64,000 nt of DNA from an uncultured Pelagibacteraceae bacterium. Lineage in GTDB: Bacteria > Pseudomonadota > Alphaproteobacteria > Pelagibacterales > Pelagibacteraceae. Position numbers and translations under genes: made by a program. This document shows, in pieces, positions 26,171 to 34,830 of this stretch. Every line of letters starts with the position of its first letter. Position 1 is the first letter of the stretch. The notes beneath the pieces were generated by a model. It ran no database searches, was not told where the DNA came from, and saw only the letters and a program-made list of their open reading frames with translations. The stretch lies in NCBI GenBank assembly GCA_902595625.1, contig CACJQQ010000001.1:62001-126000 (forward strand). Direction: 5' to 3'.

Positions 26171-28636
26171 ATGAATACTAGGCCCTCAAAAATTATTGCT
26201 CTATTAGGACCGACTAACACTGGGAAAACTTATGTGGCAATTGAAAAAATGTTGGAATTCGAAACAGGAATATTTGGTTTACCTTTGAGACTTCTAGCTA
26301 GAGAGGTTTATGATAAATGTGTAAATAAAGTTGGTTTAGAAAAAGTTGCTCTAATTACAGGTGAAGAAAAAATTATTCCAAGTTCAGCCTGTTATTTTAT
26401 TTGCACTGTAGAGTCTATGCCAAAAAATAAAGAAGTAGATTTTATTGCAATCGATGAAATCCAGATGTGCGCTGATCGAGAGAGAGGTCATATTTTTACT
26501 GAAAGGTTGCTAGAGTCTCGAGGGACTAAGCTTACGATGTTTTTAGGTTCACAGGTCATGGCAAAAATTATTGAAGAGTTGGTCAATGACGTAGTTTTTG
26601 AAAAGAAAGAAAGATATTCAAAATTAAGTTATTCTGGAATAAAAAAAATATCTAGATTAGATAGAAAAGTCGCGATAATTGCTTTTTCAATCGAAGAAGT
26701 TTATGCAATAGCAGAGCTCGTAAGACGTCAAAAGGGGGGCGCTGCAGTAATAATGGGTTCATTAAGTCCAAAAACTAGAAATTCACAAGTAGGCTTGTAT
26801 CAATCAGGTGATGTAGATTATTTGATTGCCACAGATGCAATTGGGATGGGTCTGAATATGGATATTAATGAGATTTATTTTTCTAATCTGAAAAAATTTG
26901 ATGGAAAGAAAACTAGAAGATTAAATATAATTGAAATGTCTCAGATAGCTGGGCGTGCAGGTCGGTATAAAAATGACGGTGGATTTGGAACCACTGGTGA
27001 GTGTGAAACATTAAATTCAGATGAAATAGAAAAAATTGAAAAACATCAACTACCAGATACAAAAACAATTTATTGGAGAAACTCTAAATTAGATTTTAGA
27101 AATCCAGATAAATTGATAAGAAGTTTAGAGCTCAAGCCAGATCAAAAAAACCTTTTAAGAACTAATGACTCGCTTGATGAAAGTGTCTTAAGATTTTTTC
27201 TTAAAAAAGGAACTAACAATATTATTTATCATAAAAATTTAGAATTATTGTGGGAATGTTGCCAAATACCAGATTTTGAAAAAAAAGCATATGGTCAACA
27301 TATAAATATAGTCGATAAGGTCTTTCTGTTTTTATCGACAAAAAAAAATAGAATACCAAGCACTTTTATGAAGGAACAGCTAAAAGGCTTAGAAAAAGAT
27401 CACGGTAATGTTGATCTACTTTCACATAGGCTATCAAATGTAAGAACCTGGTCTTATGTAGCTAATAAGAAAAATTGGGTTGAAAATTCAGATTATTGGG
27501 TTCAACTTACAAAGAGTATTGAAGATAAATTGTCAGATAAACTACACGACGAATTAACTAAAAGTTTTATTGATAAAAAAATAAGTATTCTATCAAGAAA
27601 CCTAAAGCAAGACCTTGTTTTAAATACAGAGATAAATGAGGAAAATAAAATATATATTGATGGTCAACTTGTTGGTGAACTAAAGGGACTCAAATTTTTA
27701 ATAGAGGCAACATCTAAGACGCTAGATACTGACATAAAGTCAATTAAAAAAGCAGCTAGAAAAGGTATGGAAAAAGAGTTAGTGAAAAGAGTTGATGAGA
27801 TTTTAACGAAATCTGAAATTGAAATCGATAACGAGGGTAAAATTACATGGAAACAAAACCCAATAGCTCGATTGAAAAAAGGCAACGATTATTTAACTCC
27901 AGAAATTGATATTATCGCGGATGATTCTTTAAGTGAGTTGTCAAAAACTAAATTAAGTCAATTCTTAAACAAATGGTTAGAAAATATTATAAATGATGTT
28001 TTGGGTGATTTAGTAAAGCTAACGAGATATCAAATTAAAAATCAATATTTACGAGGTTTAGTCTTTCAACTTTATGAAAACAATGGGGTTATCAAGAGAA
28101 CAGAGGTTGATAAAATTGTTAAATCTATTCCAGCTGAAGAGAGAAAAAAATTATGGGGGATGGGAATTAAACTAGGGAGATATCATATCTACCTTCCTAA
28201 AATGTTAAAACCAAAAGCAGTTGAATTTAGAATAAGTTTATGGAAAATATATCACAACCTTTCCAATGATAATAAGATACCACAATCTGGGTTAAATTTC
28301 TTAATTAGTGATAAATTAAATAAAAATTTCTTGTTATTATGTGGATTTGAAAAGTTCAAAGAATTTTTTGTGAGAATAGATATTCTTGAGAAATTATTTT
28401 TGAAAATTATAGAAAATACTAAAGATAGAAAGTTTAAGATAAATGCTGAGATGATGAATTTATTAGGATGTTCTAAAGAAAATTTTTATAAATTAATGGG
28501 TTACATGCATTATAAAAAGGATAAAATGGCTGATACTTACGTTTTTAAAGGTGAAAAAAAGAAAAAAGAGAAAATAATACGGTTTGACAAAAAAGAAAAT
28601 CCCTTTAAAAAACTTCTTTCTTTAAATATAAAATGA
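26171..28636 (+). CDS. SUV3/Mgs-like superfamily 2 helicase
   Basis: An 821-residue ATP-dependent RNA/DNA helicase of the alphaproteobacterial group related to mitochondrial SUV3. Walker A is GPTNTGKT (13-20), Walker B DEIQM (about 95) and motif III GSQVM. The helicase C domain has TDAIGMGLN and QIAGRAGR (motif VI). The long Lys/Glu-rich C-terminal half has no obvious catalytic motif. By analogy it unwinds structured RNA during decay or ribosome assembly; this is inferred. It opens a tight run with a TerB-like gene, fdxA and carD (4-base overlaps for the first two junctions). Confidence 0.88.
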   Translation: MNTRPSKIIALLGPTNTGKTYVAIEKMLEFETGIFGLPLRLLAREVYDKCVNKVGLEKVALITGEEKIIPSSACYFICTVESMPKNKEVDFIAIDEIQMCADRERGHIFTERLLESRGTKLTMFLGSQVMAKIIEELVNDVVFEKKERYSKLSYSGIKKISRLDRKVAIIAFSIEEVYAIAELVRRQKGGAAVIMGSLSPKTRNSQVGLYQSGDVDYLIATDAIGMGLNMDINEIYFSNLKKFDGKKTRRLNIIEMSQIAGRAGRYKNDGGFGTTGECETLNSDEIEKIEKHQLPDTKTIYWRNSKLDFRNPDKLIRSLELKPDQKNLLRTNDSLDESVLRFFLKKGTNNIIYHKNLELLWECCQIPDFEKKAYGQHINIVDKVFLFLSTKKNRIPSTFMKEQLKGLEKDHGNVDLLSHRLSNVRTWSYVANKKNWVENSDYWVQLTKSIEDKLSDKLHDELTKSFIDKKISILSRNLKQDLVLNTEINEENKIYIDGQLVGELKGLKFLIEATSKTLDTDIKSIKKAARKGMEKELVKRVDEILTKSEIEIDNEGKITWKQNPIARLKKGNDYLTPEIDIIADDSLSELSKTKLSQFLNKWLENIINDVLGDLVKLTRYQIKNQYLRGLVFQLYENNGVIKRTEVDKIVKSIPAEERKKLWGMGIKLGRYHIYLPKMLKPKAVEFRISLWKIYHNLSNDNKIPQSGLNFLISDKLNKNFLLLCGFEKFKEFFVRIDILEKLFLKIIENTKDRKFKINAEMMNLLGCSKENFYKLMGYMHYKKDKMADTYVFKGEKKKKEKIIRFDKKENPFKKLLSLNIK

Positions 28637-29022
28637 ATAAATTAGATAAAGAGAGTGTCCTCGGCATTTCTGCATTACTTGTACATGCGGCTAATATAGA
28701 TGAGATTTATTCAGACCATGAAAAAGATTTAATTAAAAGTTTTATTAATTCTTATCTTAAAGATGACGATGCAAATAAGATTTTAGAAAAAGCTGAAATT
28801 ATTGAGAATAATTCAAATCAACTATTAAGTTATACGAATATTATAAAAAAGAATTCAATGGATGTTAAAAAAGATATTATTGAACATCTCTGGAAAGTAA
28901 TTATTTCAGATAATACAGTAGATCAATATGAATCAAATTTAATGAGAAGAGTTTGTGGCCTAATATATTTTTCTGATAAAGAAAGTGCCGAAATAAAACT
29001 TAAATTAATGAAATCCACATGA
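28633..29022 (+). CDS. TerB-like small protein
   Basis: A 129-residue, mostly helical, acidic protein with the TerB/DUF533-like pattern: [21 protein letters not shown] in the first half and an Asp/Glu pair ([13 protein letters not shown]) in the second, suggesting a metal-binding helical bundle. The function of the family is poorly known. ATG overlaps the helicase stop by four bases and its own stop overlaps fdxA. In many alphaproteobacteria this position holds an S4-domain RNA-binding protein. Confidence 0.72.
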   Translation: MNKLDKESVLGISALLVHAANIDEIYSDHEKDLIKSFINSYLKDDDANKILEKAEIIENNSNQLLSYTNIIKKNSMDVKKDIIEHLWKVIISDNTVDQYESNLMRRVCGLIYFSDKESAEIKLKLMKST

Positions 29023-29360
29023 CCTATATTGTAAAAGATGAGTGTATAAAATGTAAATTGACAGATTGCGTAGAAGTTTGTCCAGTCGATTGCTTTTATG
29101 AAGGCGAAAACTTTTTAGCTATTAATCCGGATGAGTGTATTGACTGTGGAGTGTGTGAACCTGAGTGTCCATTAGATGCGATAAAGTCAGATACTGACGA
29201 AAGTGTTAAAGATATAGATAAATGGTTATTGATAAATAAAAAGTTTTCTGCAATATGGCCTAATATCTCAAAGAAAAAGGAGCCAATGAAAAATCATGAA
29301 AAATTTAGAGATATTAAAAATAAGTATGATAAACACTTCTCTGAAAAACCTGGAAAATAA
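29019..29360 (+). CDS. fdxA: Seven-iron ferredoxin FdxA
   Basis: A 113-residue electron carrier with two clusters. The N-terminal [17 protein letters not shown] supplies a 3Fe-4S (and one 4Fe) set, and [12 protein letters not shown] supplies the 4Fe-4S cysteines. The C-terminal tail ([10 protein letters not shown]) is the usual extension of Azotobacter-type FdxA. The redox partner is not apparent. It sits three bases before carD. Confidence 0.94.
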   Translation: MTYIVKDECIKCKLTDCVEVCPVDCFYEGENFLAINPDECIDCGVCEPECPLDAIKSDTDESVKDIDKWLLINKKFSAIWPNISKKKEPMKNHEKFRDIKNKYDKHFSEKPGK

Positions 29361-29363
29361 TAT

Positions 29364-30035
29364 ATGCCAAAAAAAAAAGTTAAAAAGGTTAAAAAAGTTA
29401 AAAAAGTAAAAAAAACAAAATCACTTAGCAAAGTGAAATTATCTTCAAAACCAGTTGATAAAAAAAACCTAGCTCCAGGAGCAGATGAAAAGCCAGAAAT
29501 AAAAAAGATTAAAAAACAACCAACTGAGAAAAGAGTATACAATTTAAAAGACTACGTAGTGTATCCAAAACATGGAGTGGGAAAAATTACTGCTATCGAA
29601 AAAGCAAAAATTGGTGAAATTGATATTCAGTTTTACAAAATATTGGTTGAAAAAGAAAAATTAACTTTGACTGTTCCAATTAATCAACAGTCAAAATTGA
29701 GACCCATTGCTTCAATAAATCAAATTAATAAATGTGTATCAATTTTAAAAACGAAACCAAAAATAAAAAGAACTATGTGGAGTAGAAGAGCTCAAGAATA
29801 CGATCAAAAAATTAATTCGGGTAAGATTTATGAACTTGCTGAGGTTGTAAAAGATCTTAACAAAAATACTGATATAATTGCAGATCAATCATATTCTGAA
29901 AGACAGTTATTCGAGAAAGCTTATGAGCGACTAAAATCGGAGTTTGAAGCAGTACTTAAAGTAAGCCCTGAGGAAGTTCAGAAAAAAATGGACAAAGCTT
30001 TAGGTAGAGTGAATATTTCTGAAAGTGCGGAATAA
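29364..30035 (+). CDS. carD: CarD-family RNA polymerase-binding regulator
   Basis: A 223-residue regulator that stabilises open promoter complexes by binding RNA polymerase beta. The CarD_N/TRCF domain begins near residue 60 (YNLKDYVVYPKHGVGKI), followed by the helical DNA-binding part (MWSRRAQEYDQKINSG). The first ~55 residues are an extra Lys-rich tail containing repeated KKV units, encoded by a short DNA repeat of AAAAAGTT type at 29370-29412. This tail is low complexity and may bind nucleic acid. It is the last gene of the helicase run and ends at a shared terminator. Confidence 0.92.
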   Translation: MPKKKVKKVKKVKKVKKTKSLSKVKLSSKPVDKKNLAPGADEKPEIKKIKKQPTEKRVYNLKDYVVYPKHGVGKITAIEKAKIGEIDIQFYKILVEKEKLTLTVPINQQSKLRPIASINQINKCVSILKTKPKIKRTMWSRRAQEYDQKINSGKIYELAEVVKDLNKNTDIIADQSYSERQLFEKAYERLKSEFEAVLKVSPEEVQKKMDKALGRVNISESAE

Positions 30036-30038
30036 AAA

Positions 30039-30071
30039 AACGCCCTCTTTAAAAAATTAAAAAGGGCGTTT
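30039..30071. terminator. Bidirectional terminator between carD and the basic peptide gene
   Basis: ACGCCCTCTTT and AAAAAGGGCGT form a stem with one mismatch, flanked by A and T runs. It lies directly after the carD stop and 15 bases beyond the stop of the convergent basic peptide gene, so it can end both transcripts. Confidence 0.85.
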
Positions 30072-30085
30072 AGTTAAAGAGAAAA

Positions 30086-30163
30086 CTATCTTCTTTTTCT
30101 TCTTCTTTTTTTTGCTTTTTTCTTTTTAGTTTTCTTTTTAGCTTTTTTTCTTCTTTTAGCCAT
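30086..30163 (-). CDS. 25-residue Lys/Arg-rich peptide
   Basis: ATG at 30163 gives a product starting MAKRRKKAKKKTKKKK and ending in KRR, with 21 of 25 residues Lys or Arg. A good Shine-Dalgarno AAGGGAG (30175-30169) lies five bases upstream and a strong terminator lies downstream, so this is very likely a real gene. Such composition fits a nucleic-acid-binding peptide, a ribosome-associated basic peptide (compare the mS38/bS22 class) or a histone H1-like tail. Low complexity prevents family assignment. Confidence 0.72.
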   Translation of the reverse strand: MAKRRKKAKKKTKKKKAKKRRRKRR

Positions 30164-30372
30164 CTTTTCTCCCTTGTTATTAAACAAATCTTAATGATTC
30201 GTTTGTTAATTAAACATTAGTTATTAAAAGATTCATGTCAAACATAAATTAATTTGCAAAATTGATTCAAAATTTAAATTTTTTATTAATTTTTTTTAAT
30301 TTTAATAAACTTTTAAAAAAGTTAGTAATATCAATGTTTTTTTAAGCAAATTATTAAACTTTTTTTGTAAAA

Positions 30373-32049
30373 TTAATAAAGATTTTCTAATTGTTGTTTA
30401 TAATTTTTAATTATTTCTTTTCTTTTTAACTTTAAAGTTGGTGTTAACATTCCGTTTTCAATTGTAAATTCTTTATGAATTAAAACAAATTTTTTAATTT
30501 TTTCTATTAAAGTTAAACTTTTATTTATATTTTCAATTATAAGTTTAATTTTATCTTTATTAATTTCTTTTTCTGTAACTAATATTGCAACTAAATAATT
30601 TTTTTTGTCTCCATAAACAAAAGATTGTTTAATGTTTTCATCTAAACACAAAATATTTTCAATTTTACTTGGCGAAATGTTATCACCACCTAAATTAACT
30701 ATAATATCTTTTTTTCTGTCTGTTATTTTTAGATAATTATTTTGATCAAACTCACCAATATCTCCGGTATATAACCATCCATCTTTAATTACTTTTTCAG
30801 TTTCTTCTTTAAGATTCCAATAACCCAACATCACATTTTCACCCTTTATTAAAATTTCACCATCCCCTGCTATTTTAACTTTATTTGTTCTAAATGGAGG
30901 ACCGACTGATTCGACTTTGACTAAATCTGGTAAATTGCAGCTTACAACAGGAGAGGCTTCTGTAAGACCGTAACCTTGCAAAGTAGGTAATCCTATAGCA
31001 TTTAAAAATTCACCAATATTTTGATCTAAAGCTCCACCCCCAGAAACGAAGGCTTGAAGATTTCCGCCAAATTGATTTCTTATTTTTTTTCGCACTAATT
31101 TTTCACATAAAAAATTTACTATTTTTTCACTAAGACTTAATTGCTCTTTTTTAAGTATTTTTTTTCCTAATTCTAAAGTTCGATTAATTAATTTTTTTTT
31201 AAGACCTATTTGTTTATCAAAATTCATATTTATTTTAGTAAAAAGGTTTTGATAAAACCTTGGAACAGCTGTCATGATGGTGGGTTTAGCGACACCCATA
31301 TTTGAAATTAATTTTTCTAAACTTTCAGCGTAGAAAACTTTTGCACCTACAATTATTTGTATAAATTGAACTGTGTGTTCATATGAATGTGATAGTGGCA
31401 ACCAAGTTAAAAACACAGGTTCTTTTTTTTTAGTTAAAGTTTCAAGCAATTCTACTGCTCCTTCGCAGTTCGATAAAATACCACCATGACTTAAAATAAC
31501 ACCTTTAGGATTTCCTGATGTTCCCGATGTATAAATAATACAAGCAGGCATATTTCTTTTTAACTTGTTATTAATCTCTTTTTTAAAATTTTCTTCATCT
31601 AGGATATTTTGAATTAATAAACTGTCAGTATCTATCTCTTCAAAAGATATTATTTTTTGCTCGTTTGTATTTATATGATTTTTAATCTTTTTAAATTGAT
31701 CATTATTTGAAACTATAATTAAAGATGGCTTACAATCATTTAAAATATATTCGTAATCATTTGATGAGTATGTTGTAAAAATAGGAACCGATATTCCTCC
31801 AGCATTCATCACGGCAATATCTGCCATTAACCAGTATGGTCTATTTTCAGATAATATTAAACAACGATCTCCTTCTTGAATTAATGTTTGTATTTTTGAT
31901 GAAAGTTTTAAAATCTTTTCTTTTATTTCACCCCAACTATAAGATGGTTTTCCTGGTTTTAACCATTTTAAAAAAGGTCTGTTAGGATCTACTTCCTCAC
32001 ACTTTTTAAAATATAATTCTACAAGACTATTAAGTTTATCTATTTCCAT
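30373..32049 (-). CDS. Long-chain acyl-CoA synthetase (AMP-forming)
   Basis: Activates a fatty acid to acyl-CoA through an acyl-adenylate. It is 558 residues. The P-loop is YTSGTSGNPKG (about 170-180), with GYGLTEASPVV, YTGDIGEFD and ITDRKKDIIV in family order, closest to the FadD15/AAE-type ligases. The catalytic lysine region near the C-terminus (LTPTLKLKRKEI) is degenerate relative to the usual GK motif but typical of this subgroup. ATG lies four bases after the CCA end of tRNA-Leu, with no ribosome binding site, so it is probably cotranscribed with the tRNA. Confidence 0.9.
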   Translation of the reverse strand: MEIDKLNSLVELYFKKCEEVDPNRPFLKWLKPGKPSYSWGEIKEKILKLSSKIQTLIQEGDRCLILSENRPYWLMADIAVMNAGGISVPIFTTYSSNDYEYILNDCKPSLIIVSNNDQFKKIKNHINTNEQKIISFEEIDTDSLLIQNILDEENFKKEINNKLKRNMPACIIYTSGTSGNPKGVILSHGGILSNCEGAVELLETLTKKKEPVFLTWLPLSHSYEHTVQFIQIIVGAKVFYAESLEKLISNMGVAKPTIMTAVPRFYQNLFTKINMNFDKQIGLKKKLINRTLELGKKILKKEQLSLSEKIVNFLCEKLVRKKIRNQFGGNLQAFVSGGGALDQNIGEFLNAIGLPTLQGYGLTEASPVVSCNLPDLVKVESVGPPFRTNKVKIAGDGEILIKGENVMLGYWNLKEETEKVIKDGWLYTGDIGEFDQNNYLKITDRKKDIIVNLGGDNISPSKIENILCLDENIKQSFVYGDKKNYLVAILVTEKEINKDKIKLIIENINKSLTLIEKIKKFVLIHKEFTIENGMLTPTLKLKRKEIIKNYKQQLENLY

Positions 32050-32053
32050 AACT

Positions 32054-32140
32054 TGGTGGGCGAAGAGAGACTCGAACTCTCAAGGTATTGCTACCACCGG
32101 ATTTTGAGTCCGGCGCGTCTACCAGTTCCACCATTCACCC
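32054..32140 (-). tRNA. tRNA-Leu(CAA)
   Basis: A class II tRNA on the minus strand. The acceptor is GGGTGAA/TTCGCCC, the anticodon loop CTCAAAA (anticodon CAA, reads UUG), with a long variable arm (TGGTAGCAATACCT), T loop TTCGAGT, discriminator A and encoded CCA. Length is 87. It lies 15 bases after the BASS transporter stop and four bases before the acyl-CoA synthetase ATG, inside a minus-strand protein operon. Confidence 0.97.
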
Positions 32141-32155
32141 ATTTTTCGAAATAAT

Positions 32156-33001
32156 CTAATTTATTTTTCTTACTATGAGAACAAAAATAATTGATGTGAC
32201 GAACATAATTAGTGCATATGCAGCAGTTGGCACCATAAACACAATATCGTCCCATAATTGAGTGGCTACGAAAACAGCTAAAGTTCCATTTTGTAATCCG
32301 CATTCAAGTGAAATACATTTTCTTTGTTCTATTCCTGAGGCTAAAAATTTAGCCATGTAGTAGCCTATAAAAATCATTGTGATGTTTAAAATGAAAGCTA
32401 CTAAACCTGCTCTTGTAATAAAGCTAATAATTCTATCCCACTCTTCAACCCAAATAGAAATAAAGACAATTAGGAATAATATTACTGACAATCTCTGAAC
32501 TAACAGAGTTTTAGATACAATAAAATCCGTCATTAAACTTCTTACAATCATGCCAAAAATAACAGGAACTGTTACTACAAAAAACATTTTAGCAGCAATA
32601 TTAATCATGGATATTTCTTTAGTTATTTCAAAACCAAGAAAGCTTGCTGAATTGTAGACAATTAAAGGAACCGTTATCACAGAAATTAAACTTACTATTG
32701 CAGTTAAAGTTACAGAAAGCGCAACATCACCATTTGCAAATTTAGTTAATATATTTGAAGTAACTCCACCAGGAGCCGCTGCAATGACCATTACACCAAG
32801 CGCTATTTCTGGTGGCACTGAAATAATATGAATTAAGATAAAAGCGATAATTGGAAGTATGATAACTTGACCAAAAAAACCTATAAAAAAATCTCTAGGT
32901 ATCGTAATTATTCTTTTAAAGTCTGCTACAGTTAAGCCAAGACCTAATCCGAACATTATTATGGCTAAACACACCGGAGCTATTGTTTTTGCTATTTCCA
33001 T
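32156..33001 (-). CDS. Bile acid:sodium symporter (BASS) family transporter
   Basis: A 281-residue, nine- to ten-span membrane protein. Motifs AAAPGGVTSNILTKFANGDV (Na+ site, first half) and ECGLQNGTLA (second half) are hallmarks of the SBF/BASS family, which takes up organic anions such as pantoate, keto acids or sulfonated compounds with sodium. The substrate is unknown. It follows a putative regulator by 17 bases and precedes tRNA-Leu. Confidence 0.9.
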   Translation of the reverse strand: MEIAKTIAPVCLAIIMFGLGLGLTVADFKRIITIPRDFFIGFFGQVIILPIIAFILIHIISVPPEIALGVMVIAAAPGGVTSNILTKFANGDVALSVTLTAIVSLISVITVPLIVYNSASFLGFEITKEISMINIAAKMFFVVTVPVIFGMIVRSLMTDFIVSKTLLVQRLSVILFLIVFISIWVEEWDRIISFITRAGLVAFILNITMIFIGYYMAKFLASGIEQRKCISLECGLQNGTLAVFVATQLWDDIVFMVPTAAYALIMFVTSIIFVLIVRKIN

Positions 33002-33018
33002 AATATTTTTGAATAAGT

Positions 33019-34041
33019 TTAGATACTAAATTTTGAAAACTTCATCAAGTTAAACATTGTTGAAGCATAATCACTGAATGCTCTTTGACTTATAAGATAA
33101 TTTTTTTCTATCATTTTCATATCTTCTCGTCTTGTCCCTAAAGAATATTCTAGTTTTTTATTCCTTAAAATAAGCTTCCTTTTTTCAAGTGTTTTAAGTT
33201 TCCGAATTACGGTTGCTCTTGGAATAGATGAGATATCCGCAATTGATGAAGCGTTAATTCCTCTTTTTGCCTTATGTTTTAAATTCATTAAAAATAAGTC
33301 TCCATAGGTTTTAGGTTTTTTCGTTATATCATTCTCTATTTCTTCAAATAAGCTTCTCATTTGAACTAGGCCGATAGATCCATATACATTCCAAGATTCT
33401 AGATCACCAAAAAATGATCTGTGTCTTGTTAAATAAGGTATTTGAAATCTGTACCAGTATTCCCAGCTTACTGTGAAATGCTCTGTAATAAACTTTTTAA
33501 TATCCTCTTTTTGTAGGGCTTTACCAAACCAGTCTTCAACTGATAAGTAAATTGAAATTTTTGCTAGCAAACTTGCCATGTTTTCTATCGTGGTCATGGG
33601 TTTTTGAATTGCTAATCCTTTTGAGTTTAAAAAGATTGTTTTACCTGTTCTAATAATAATATCATGTTTTTGTAAATAATTTATCTTTCGTCTAACTGTT
33701 TCTTTTGGAATATTTAGATCTTTTGAAATCTCAATTAAATTTAATTTTTCAATACCTACTTTGTCCTGACTATAGAAAGCATCTAAGGACATGTAATGAA
33801 ATCGATCCGAATAGTTAATATAAACTTTGTTCATTAGATACATTAAGATTAAATATGTATCGAAGTCGTTAAAATTTAAATAAGAACGATTAACCCAGTC
33901 TTGCTGTAGTCTGTATAGACCTTTTAATACGTCGTTTATATTTCTTTGAAAAACTTCAAATACTTTGTCTTTATCTAAGCTGCCTTTATTTTGATCTTGA
34001 TTATTTATACGAGCAATTTTGATGTCTACGGGATTGCTCAT
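33019..34041 (-). CDS. Putative regulator with two winged-helix segments
   Basis: A 340-residue protein with two separate MarR/GntR-like helix-turn-helix segments: residues ~102-140 (EISKDLNIPKETVRRKINYL) and ~263-300 (SSIADISSIPRATVIRKLKT). Between them is a helical, aromatic-rich region. Two DNA-binding units in one chain suggest binding of a direct or inverted repeat as a monomer. I do not recognise the family. It lies between a 61-residue membrane protein (5 bases upstream) and the BASS transporter (17 bases downstream), so control of this operon is a natural guess. Confidence 0.75.
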   Translation of the reverse strand: MSNPVDIKIARINNQDQNKGSLDKDKVFEVFQRNINDVLKGLYRLQQDWVNRSYLNFNDFDTYLILMYLMNKVYINYSDRFHYMSLDAFYSQDKVGIEKLNLIEISKDLNIPKETVRRKINYLQKHDIIIRTGKTIFLNSKGLAIQKPMTTIENMASLLAKISIYLSVEDWFGKALQKEDIKKFITEHFTVSWEYWYRFQIPYLTRHRSFFGDLESWNVYGSIGLVQMRSLFEEIENDITKKPKTYGDLFLMNLKHKAKRGINASSIADISSIPRATVIRKLKTLEKRKLILRNKKLEYSLGTRREDMKMIEKNYLISQRAFSDYASTMFNLMKFSKFSI

Positions 34042-34046
34042 GAAGA

Positions 34047-34232
34047 TTATTTATTCCAAGTAACACTTTGATTAATAAGAATGGCCATTAAAATCCAAAT
34101 AATAAATGTATCACCTGGAGAAAAACCGTAATCTGCACCAAACATTCCCGCAACTATTACGATAGCGTAGATCACAACTGTCGATAAAATTAAACTTGCG
34201 AGGTATCTAAGAATTGTGCATTTTAAATTCAT
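34047..34232 (-). CDS. Small membrane protein (61 aa)
   Basis: Two hydrophobic helices (about 11-31 and 42-56) joined by a short loop (GADYGFSPGD). It is encoded five bases ahead of the regulator gene on the same strand. Its ATG (34232-34230) overlaps, on the other strand, the preferred ATG of the YqaA gene (34231-34233) within one CATG. The conserved-looking composition and operon position support a real gene; the function is unknown. Confidence 0.62.
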   Translation of the reverse strand: MNLKCTILRYLASLILSTVVIYAIVIVAGMFGADYGFSPGDTFIIWILMAILINQSVTWNK

Positions 34233-34830
34233 GTTGAAAAAATTATACGACAGATGTGTTGAACTTGCTAGGCATAAATTTTCTAAGCCTTTACTTGGCT
34301 TTGTGGCTTTTATTGAAAGTTTCTTTTTTCCTGTTCCACCAGATTTGATGATCGTGCCTATGGTCGTGGCTAAAAGAGAAGATTATTTAAAAATATTTCT
34401 TATAGCTACTGTGGGATCGGTTTTAGGTGGATTATTTGGTTACATGTTAGGTGTGTTTTTCTTAGATGCTTCAATGGTCATTATTGAGTTTTACGGCTAT
34501 GAAGAAAAAGTTTTTCAAATTCAAGATAAGATGTCTACAAGGGGTGGTTTTTTAGCTTGGCTAGGTATCATGTTCTTGGCTGGCTTTACGCCTTTACCTT
34601 TTAAAGTGTTTACTATTACGAGCGGTGTAATTGGTTTTAATCTTACGGTTTTCTTTTTTATATGTCTTTTTACAAGAGGTTTGAGATTTTTTTTAGTTTC
34701 TTACCTTACTTATATTTTTGGTAAAAAATTTGGTGAATTTATCGAAAAGAAAGGTGCGTTATGGTTTACTTTGACTGGAATATTTATTGTAATATTAGCA
34801 GCCGTCTTATACATAATTTTCGTTAAATGA
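34231..34830 (+). CDS. YqaA/DedA-family membrane protein
   Basis: A 199-residue VTT/SNARE-associated domain protein with four to five membrane helices. FIESFFFPVPPDLMIVPMV and AGFTPLPFKVFTITSGV are typical of the YqaA branch of DedA, implicated in lipid scrambling and membrane homeostasis. I chose ATG 34231 (MLKKLYDRC), which matches the usual N-terminus; the in-frame ATG at 34216 would add five residues and reach into the opposite gene. The stop overlaps dsbB by four bases. The order YqaA-dsbB-coq7 recurs in alphaproteobacteria. Confidence 0.87.
   Translation: MLKKLYDRCVELARHKFSKPLLGFVAFIESFFFPVPPDLMIVPMVVAKREDYLKIFLIATVGSVLGGLFGYMLGVFFLDASMVIIEFYGYEEKVFQIQDKMSTRGGFLAWLGIMFLAGFTPLPFKVFTITSGVIGFNLTVFFFICLFTRGLRFFLVSYLTYIFGKKFGEFIEKKGALWFTLTGIFIVILAAVLYIIFVK

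Noticed and set aside
32091-32303. Open frame of 70 codons on the minus strand
   Set aside because: It reads through tRNA-Leu and the out-of-frame 3' end of the BASS transporter gene.
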